Assembly (NCBI GenBank): GCA_022410635.1
Contig: JAJVDF010001207.1
Coordinates: forward strand, 117,563-181,562
From: Tretioscincus oriximinensis
Lineage: Eukaryota > Chordata > Lepidosauria > Squamata > Gymnophthalmidae
DNA: 64,000 nt
Reading direction: 5' to 3'
Of the stretch, positions 57,907 through 64,000 are shown piece by piece. Made by a program: the position numbers and the translations under genes. Each line of letters begins with the position of its first letter. Position 1 is the stretch's first letter. The notes under the pieces were generated by a model. That model saw nothing but the letters and a program-made list of their open reading frames with translations, ran no database searches and was not told where the DNA came from.

Positions 57907-58495
57907 AGAAAATAAGAACATAAGAAGAGCCATACTGGATCAGGCCACAGCCCATCAAGTCCAGCATCCTGTCACACAGAGGCCCACCAGATGCAACTGG
58001 GCAGTCCGAACAGAGAAAGCAAAATACGCACCTGTTCATGACTCCCTGCAAATGGTATCTCAGGAGTCCTGCCTGTTGCTCCATCCCGGAGGCAACATAC
58101 AGACATCCATCCTAGTATCCATTTATACCCTTGGTATCCATAAACCTGTCTAATCCTGTCTTGAAACTATCCAAGCTGTTAGCTACCACTACCACTTCAG
58201 GAAGTAAATTCCACAGGCCGATGACCCTCTGGGTGAAAAAATACTTTTCTTTGTCTGTTCTCACTTTTCTTCCCGAAGGCTTACATTCTATCTTCCCCAC
58301 AAGGCTGTGGTGGTTCCCATGTATCTACTTGCAGTCATTTGCAATTTCTTACAATTCTTGCTTTCGAATATCTGGGTTGACTAGAGTTAGAGGCTAGTGG
58401 AAGGTGCTCACCCCTNCCCACGTCCCATGCAGAGCTTCAAAACCGGATCTCCCAGATGAGAGACAGATTCCTTAGCGACTGAGCTATCCGTGCCT
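57907..58495 (-). mobile_element. Chimeric retroelement: type 1 SINE head fused to CR1 3' end
   Basis: On the minus strand the order is tRNA-like SINE head (58495 to about 58430, 'gatagctcagtcgctaagg', then the B-box-like 'ggttttgaagc'), SINE body to 'gtaagccttcggga' (58271), then CR1 from 'agaaaagtgagaacagac' (58270) to the CR1 3' terminus (57907). The SINE's own tail is missing. No target duplication was seen that would tell a single chimeric insertion from two adjacent events. Confidence 0.75.
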
Positions 58496-60244
58496 GCTTC
58501 TAACCCATGACCCTGGTCTCTGGAGGCTGCCCAACTTCCAAGCCCTATCATTGGTCTCTGGAGACTTCAGGTTTTTCAGAATGTTGAACTCTCCCACACA
58601 CCTTTTAATACTTATGATGCGTAGTGGGCTAGAAAGCCACTGTCTTTGTTCAGTTCCCTGTCAATGGATTGAAATCTGCGAATGTATTCAAATTTTGCTG
58701 ATTCTTTTTCAAATCTTCCTTTGTAGTTTTTTGTTCAAAGATTGCTGTTCTCAGATCTGAGATGTCCCAGAAGAGAAGTCTTGTGCAACAGCTTTTTGTG
58801 TACTTCAGTTCTGCATATCTAATTTATGCCTACTGGTGTAAATCAGGTGCTTAGAATGGCTATACACAAAAATCTTGTTGCAAAACACTTTGTTGCAAAT
58901 ACATTTGGGAAAGAAATCTCATGTGAGAAAATTCCTGTCTTTCTTTTAAAACTTTACTTATTCTGTATCTTCCCTGATGTTATTTTTGTCTTGGCAAGGA
59001 TATTTTTATTCTCACTCCAGTCTTTTCTACATACCAGCTGGGATATGAGAGTTGAATAATTCAAATGTTTCAACTCTTCCTGTTTGTCAAGACTGGCTCT
59101 TGTCCTCAAAGTGCATCCCTCACTGACAGAGGTCAGTCATTTTTTACCTGTGGAATGTTAGCAATGCATTTAATTACCCAAGGATTCTTACATCATTCCC
59201 TTATAAATATTTAGGATCCAAGAGAAAAAAACAGAGCATAAAGAGTTGCAAGATATTGCATGATCTTTATATAAACATTATGTGGTTTACATGCATTTCT
59301 GGGGTTTTTTTAAAAAAATGTATTTATTCGTGTTTAGGGGGAAAAGAGTTGCNTTGCATTTAAATTATGCAATATGCTGCATTACAAATCTAGCAAAATG
59401 AGGGGTTGGGACTTTGGGAATGATAAGGTTATTTTGACCGTTTTGCTATAGCCCATGGGTTCTTCAGGTTTTATCTTCCTACATGCATTTATGGAGATAA
59501 TCTGCTTTCCTACTATCTTCTGATCCAGGTGCAAACTTGAGCTCTTACCATGCCTTAACCATGNCTAAGATTAAATTGGAGGTTATAGCTTATCCACATT
59601 TATCCCTCCAATTGCTGTATTCACAGTGATGGTAAGTTGCAGCACATTAGGCAAGGTTGTAACGACACTAGTGACACCTTGGTGTGAAGGAATCTGATGT
59701 CCCCGGGATTGATGTATACCAGAACTTGCACACCACAGAAGANCTGGCACACTGAACAAGAAGGAAAAGGGTATTTTCCAGCTCCCAGCACATTCAAGGC
59801 TTCAGTCAAAATCACTCAGAAAGAAAAAAGGATAGACAGGTCACAGTCCCTTTAACAGTTGCCAAGATAGAGCACCAATGTGGCTGAATCATTAGCACCA
59901 CCCTAACTGCAACCCTGATATTGGTTGAATTTATGCTGGATGGATTGAAGGCTGTGAGGGCAGACATACAATTCCTAAAATTGCCTTACTCTGTCCTAAA
60001 GCTTTGGAATATGCACCCCTTTTCCTCATACTCTTTAGAAATACTGACAATAATTTTCCCCAGTCAGACTGGATGGAGACCTTCTTATCACAGAGGGGAA
60101 GGAGTGTAACCAATCACAACATGGAAACAAATGATACAAAACTGTGATGCAAAACTATGCAGATGAGTGGCCAATCAGTGATGAGCACTTCTTGTTAGGA
60201 AAGTGATGCCAGACTTCAAGGCAAATGAAGAACAATGACTGAAA
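58496..60244. other. Non-coding DNA, no recognised gene
   Basis: No gene or repeat is recognised. Confidence 0.45.
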
Positions 60245-61078
60245 AATAATGAAGGAGGCTTATTCTGTAACCAAGCAAGAAAAGGATCTTGGGGTGTTGG
60301 TGGACAATTCAATGAAAATGTCAACCCAGTGTGCAACAGCAGCAAAAAGGCAAATTCCATGTTGAGGATAATTAGGAAAGGAATCGAAAACAAGGCAGCA
60401 AATGTTGTTTTGACTCTTTATAAATTTGTGGTGAGGCCATATTTGGAATACTGTGTTCAATTCTGGTCACCACATATCAAGAGGGATATTGTGGAACTGG
60501 AGAAGGTGCAGAAAAGGGCGACAAAAATGATCAAGGGTCTGGAGCACCTCCCTTATGAAGTCAAGCTGCAACATCTGGGCCTCTTCAGCCTCGAAAGGCG
60601 ATGTTTGAGAGGTGATCTGATTGAATTGTTCAAAATCATGCATGGGATGGACAGGGTGAATAGAGAAAAAATGTTTTCTCTATCACACAACACTAGGACC
60701 AGAGGGCACTCCTTAAAACTGATGGGTAGAAAAGTGAGAACAGACAAAGGAAAGTATTTTTTCATCCAGTGGGTCATTGGCCTGTGGAATTTACTTCCTG
60801 AAGAGATAGTGATAGNTAACAGCTTAGATAGTTTCAAGACAGGACTAGATAGCTTTATGGACATCAAGNGTATAAATGGGTACTAGGATGTATGTATGGA
60901 TGTTGCCTCCGGGATGGAGTAACAGGCAGAACTCCTGAAATACCATTTGCAGGGAGTCATGAACCGGTGCATCTGTTCAGATTGCCCAGGTGCATCTGGT
61001 GGGCCTCTGGATGAGACAGAATGCTACACTAGATGGGCTGGGGCCTGATCCAGTATGACTCTTCTTATGTTCTTACTT
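60245..61078 (+). mobile_element. CR1 LINE, 5'-truncated 3' portion
   Basis: Starts near the reverse transcriptase segment '[20 protein letters not shown]'-like (about 60275) and ends at 'cttcttatgttctta' (61078). It is in the same group as the 15-kb and 52-kb copies and covers the interval missing from the 15-kb gap. Confidence 0.88.
60270..60886 (+). pseudogene. CR1 reverse transcriptase C-terminal remnant
   Basis: An open stretch of 185 codons at 60329-60886 encodes the C-terminal (thumb and beyond) part: 'MLRIIRKGIENKAANVVLTL', '[20 protein letters not shown]', 'RATKMIKGLEHLPYEVKLQH', 'RGDLIELFKIMHGMDRVN' and the terminal 'FMDIK.INGY'. An upstream frameshift near 60345 separates it from the '[10 protein letters not shown]' block. 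No catalytic aspartate remains, since the copy starts downstream of the palm. The stop falls at the family's natural C-terminus. Confidence 0.85.
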
Positions 61079-61375
61079 AGTTGTTTGTGCATCAAATAGA
61101 GGTAATTGGAGGAAAAAAACCTATCAGATTGCACCTTGGTTCTAGGCCTGTACTGGTTACCATGCTCTAGTGCAAAGTCAGTATAGAGCCTCAGTATATG
61201 TCAAAAGTAGAAAACCTAGTTCTGGACTGTACTCCACATGCAGTACAGAGCTAGAGGATAGTGAGCACAACTTTNTATTATGTTCCCCATAAAAAACAAA
61301 GTGCAATAAGAATTAAACACCAGATTTGGCAGGCAGTTAAACTGGACATAGCCAAAAAGGTAGCTTCAGTGGTTT

Positions 61376-61675
61376 CTAGGTCCCTCAGGGGGAAAAGTGG
61401 TTTTAGAACCAACCAGGGGAAAGGGAATCCTGGATTTAGTCCNAACTAATGAACAGGACCTGATACAAGATGTGACTGTAACTGATCCCATAGGAAACAG
61501 TGACCACAATACGATAACTTTCAACCTGAATGTGGACAGAAAGTTGTCAAGCAGTTCTAACACGGTAACTTTCAACTTTCACAGAGGAAATTTTCCCAAA
61601 ATGAGGAAAATGGTAAAAAATAAAATAAAAGGGAAAGTGAGAAAAGTCCAGTCCCTTCAAAAAGCGTGGAAATTG
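61376..61675 (+). mobile_element. CR1 internal fragment (endonuclease region)
   Basis: Encodes 'GKGNPGFSX', then 'NEQDLIQDVTVTDPIGNSDHNTI' in part, with the SDH motif of the CR1 endonuclease, and the linker 'NFHRGNFPKMRKMVK'. It matches 51408-51950 of the longer copy. It ends abruptly at 'gtggaaattg', where SINE sequence begins. Confidence 0.82.
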
Positions 61676-61870
61676 NCCAACCCAGCTATTCGAAAGCATG
61701 ATTTGCAAGAAATTGCAACTGACTGCAAGTAGATACATGGGAACCACCACAGCCTGGTGGGGAAGATAGAACGTAAGCCTTCAGGCAAAAATACCCTTGT
61801 AAGCTGCTTTGAGTCCCTTTGAAAAGTGAGAAAAGTGGGATATAAGAACCCAGTTCTTCTTCTTCTTTAC
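61676..61870 (+). mobile_element. 5'-truncated type 1 SINE joined to CR1
   Basis: Starts at 'ccaacccagctattcgaaag' and runs through 'gccttcaggcaaaaatac' and 'gtaagctgctttgagtcc' to a short TTC tail. The tRNA-like head is missing, and CR1 does not resume beyond the tail, so this is a fusion, not a simple insertion into CR1. Confidence 0.8.
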
Positions 61871-62879
61871 TGCAAAAAAATAAAAGAACCACAAAATGGA
61901 TTCCGGTAGAACCTTTTGTGCCCCCAAATGATTTGCAGTGATACAGTTTGGAAGGAGAGAGATCAAATGTTTTGCAACTCATGTGAAACCTGTTGTTGAA
62001 GTTTCATCTCAATAAGTAAGTAGGCTTTCCCATGCTTATATCAGCACCTTCCTTGTAAGCAATTTCTGGTGTTAATTATTGGTGCCACTGGGAAGAAAAA
62101 AGGTCATAAAGCCAGCACGATCGACACAATCCCTGGATTTAGGAAAATAAAAAAGAATTACAAAAATAAAGGAAATTATTTATGGGGCAAGAATTTCTCT
62201 TGGAAACAAACCCACAATGAAGGCAGAACATTTTGTAATGGCTAGGGAGGAAAGGACACCTATAATGGATGTAAAAAAGAAGCAGTTTCAGAAGTTACAG
62301 TTTATCATGCTTTTCTATATATCCCTTAAAGATACAGCACTTCTGTCCTCCTTTTTTCCTGGTAACCCTAGTATCAGGTGGGGGAAAAAACAGAAACAAT
62401 GGGATNGAGCATTAAAAAAACTACCAGACCAGCAGCCAATCTGATTTTGTACTTTGCAGAGATCTGCCAGATAGTTATTGGAAATGTGTATGAAAGGCAT
62501 GATTTCCCTGGGAGGGAACCCAGAATCTGATCATAGGAGACAAGAGAAGGTCATATTTGACAACTACATTTTCTTCCCACCCTTTTAGGAAGGATAAAAG
62601 AAAAGATTCCAATTGTGTCTTTGGCCACAATCTTTCCTTTCTAACCATGGTCTTGAAACTGCTTCTCAGGGCAACAGCACTGTCCTCACTTGCATTTCTT
62701 AGCACCTGGTCAGAAATATTCCTCCTCTAGTGCTTGGATAACCTAACTGCACCTAAAAACGGAATGAAAAACGGAATGGAAATTTTCAAATTCAATCTGA
62801 ACTGGATGCCTAATTCCATGCCATTTTCCACTGCAGGTTAAGAGCCTGCACAGCACACATGACAGCAGCAGAATCCTTA
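61871..62879. other. Non-coding DNA, no recognised gene
   Basis: No gene is recognised. A short A-rich repetition ('aaaaacggaatg' twice) lies near 62755-62780. Confidence 0.4.
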
Positions 62880-63640
62880 ACACCTTAGCTGGAGCAAAAG
62901 CTGGAAAGGCGATGGCAAGGGAGGGGGGAGAGGCAACAGCTGATCAATGGTGTGTTTCGTGCTTGTGCTCGGGCACTGCTCTGCTCCTCCACCTTTGTCC
63001 CCCTTTCCCCTTGGCTCTGTCAACAGAGGGTGGGCCGTGGTGGGAAAGGGAGCGACGGTGGCAGCAGGAGGAGCAGTAGCAGCCGGCAGCGCCCAGGTGT
63101 TGTAGACATTGAGCAACTTGGTCTAGCTGCACATCCCTCACTCCCCTCCCTGCCCCCCTCCTGCTGCTGTTGCTGCCGCCTTTGGGCCTCCCTTCGCTGG
63201 GCCGTTCTTTGTTTACCAGAAAGTTTCAGGGTGGCTAATAGTAAAATCAACATACAGAAACTGCTGTATTTAAAGGAATGTTGCCCGGGAATGGAGAAGG
63301 GGGAGCTCATGTGTAGTTTTGTGAAGTCACTGACAACATGGGATTGGGTAGATCTGCATCATTGTCATCAAAACCAGTCCTAGACTTTCTTCCCCCCTCC
63401 CCTCCTTCCTTCCTCCCTTCCTGTTGAAAAATAAAATGAGATCAGGTTTGGGAGTTTGTGCTGATTGAAATGACCTGTGTGCAGAACGGGGGTCAGGAGG
63501 AACTGGCAGAAAATATTTCATGCGCAGCCACCCAGCCCAGGAATGCCCCCTTTCACTATTGGCTGAGNCTCCCATAACGTCATGGCTCAGTGGGAGTCTG
63601 AGACAGGAGCGCGTGCACACAGAAGAGTGGCTATGGAGAA
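62880..63640. other. GC-richer patch with CpGs, CRE-like and CCAAT-like motifs
   Basis: Compared with its surroundings, 62900-63210 is GC-rich with roughly a dozen CpGs. At 63557-63585 there are an inverted CCAAT box (attgg) and a CRE-like 'taacgtca'. These could mark a promoter, but the interior of a TIR element ending at 63825 could explain the composition as well. No first exon is evident. Confidence 0.3.
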
Positions 63641-63744
63641 TTCCGTAGCTGAAGTACAAATAACATAAATGGCAAAAAGGAGCAGTGGCGATGGAATTAG
63701 GCCACAAACTCCATAGTAGAAACTAGAGGTGTGCGTACTAAGGG

Positions 63745-63825
63745 AAGTGGGACCACTTCAGAGTTGATTTTTATGGGAACACAATGGGGATGGGGCCCAT
63801 TTTAAAGCGTAGTGTGAATACAGCC
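63745..63825. mobile_element. Right end of a TIR element (GGCTGYRTTCACAC family)
   Basis: Ends 'ttttaaagcgtagtgtgaat' then 'acagcc'; read inward it is 'ggctgtattcacactacg'. This matches the left end at 48118. The left end of this copy was not found. Confidence 0.5.
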
Positions 63826-64000
63826 AGTGTGGAATAATAAACCTGCGTCATTGTTGCACACATGCTTTTAAACCAACTTCAGTCCTGAAAAATTGGACTA
63901 AAAAAAGGGACGATGCGCAGCATGAACGCTAGACGCTAGCCAAGTCTTCTCCGTCTATCGCTATTTAAATAATTAATTAAGCTCAAGAAATAGAGCAGAT
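63826..64000. other. Non-coding DNA at the window edge
   Basis: Contains 'cttcagtcctgaa(a)aattggacta', which resembles 25741-25770; the shared repeat was not identified. Confidence 0.4.

Noticed and set aside
58430..58495. Well-conserved tRNA-like sequence on the minus strand
   Set aside because: It is continuous with the type 1 SINE body. The best A/B-box copy in the window, but still a SINE head.
1..64000. CRISPR array, bacterial operons, endogenous retrovirus
   Set aside because: No regularly spaced repeats, no operon-like coding density, and no gag-pol-env arrangement. The only LTR element is Ty1/copia by gene order.

Overview
The window looks like non-coding, repeat-rich DNA from a tetrapod, most probably a squamate reptile. 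I found no host protein-coding gene, rRNA or functional tRNA that I can support. The lineage call is inference from repeat content: CR1-clade LINEs of at least two types, tRNA-derived SINEs (one headed by an 'agtttgatgtagtg' tRNA-like start, a type I associate with squamates), hAT-type and other TIR transposons, and a Ty1/copia element, which is not expected in a bird or mammal. Two N gaps (15204-15613 and 42762-42846) and many isolated n's mark a draft assembly.

Layout. 1-6.1 kb: AT-rich DNA with a SINE, a complete hAT-type element (2632-3162) and two opposed CR1 tails. 6.1-8.5 kb: a decayed CR1 with endonuclease and reverse transcriptase remnants. 8.5-15 kb: mostly plain sequence. 15-16.4 kb: a CR1 on the minus strand, interrupted by a gap, followed by a TIR-element end. 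19.5-20.3 kb: two SINEs. 22.1 and 27.5 kb: two copies of one hAT family, each with a perfect 8-bp target duplication. 29-35 kb: TIR elements, a foldback element and SINEs, one carrying a nested palindromic retroposon. 37-40.4 kb: a cluster of nested SINEs and two related TIR elements, with a 383-bp segment present in two inverted, nearly identical copies. 41.3-45 kb: a palindromic retroposon, a CR1 tail, and a 5'-truncated Ty1/copia element with an odd rearranged right end. 48-51 kb: a possible TIR element. 51.4-54 kb: a long CR1 carrying a nested hAT-type element. 54.9 kb: the best-preserved palindromic retroposon. 57.9-61.9 kb: CR1 pieces and two CR1/SINE chimeras. 62.9-63.8 kb: a GC-richer patch and a TIR-element end.

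The coding remnants are selfish-element genes. The CR1 copies encode an AP-like endonuclease and a reverse transcriptase for target-primed retrotransposition, and all are broken here. The SINEs and palindromic retroposons have no coding capacity, and their variable-length target duplications suggest they used LINE machinery. The copia reverse transcriptase/RNase H frame is open across about 1.4 kb, so that element is probably the youngest coding element.

The most interesting signals are structural: a 383-bp inverted templated insertion (37110-37492 copied to 39790-40172), a foldback retroposon family with 8, 11 and 14-bp target duplications, and a foldback junction at the copia element (118-bp inverted LTR segment plus an 87-bp CR1 duplication).
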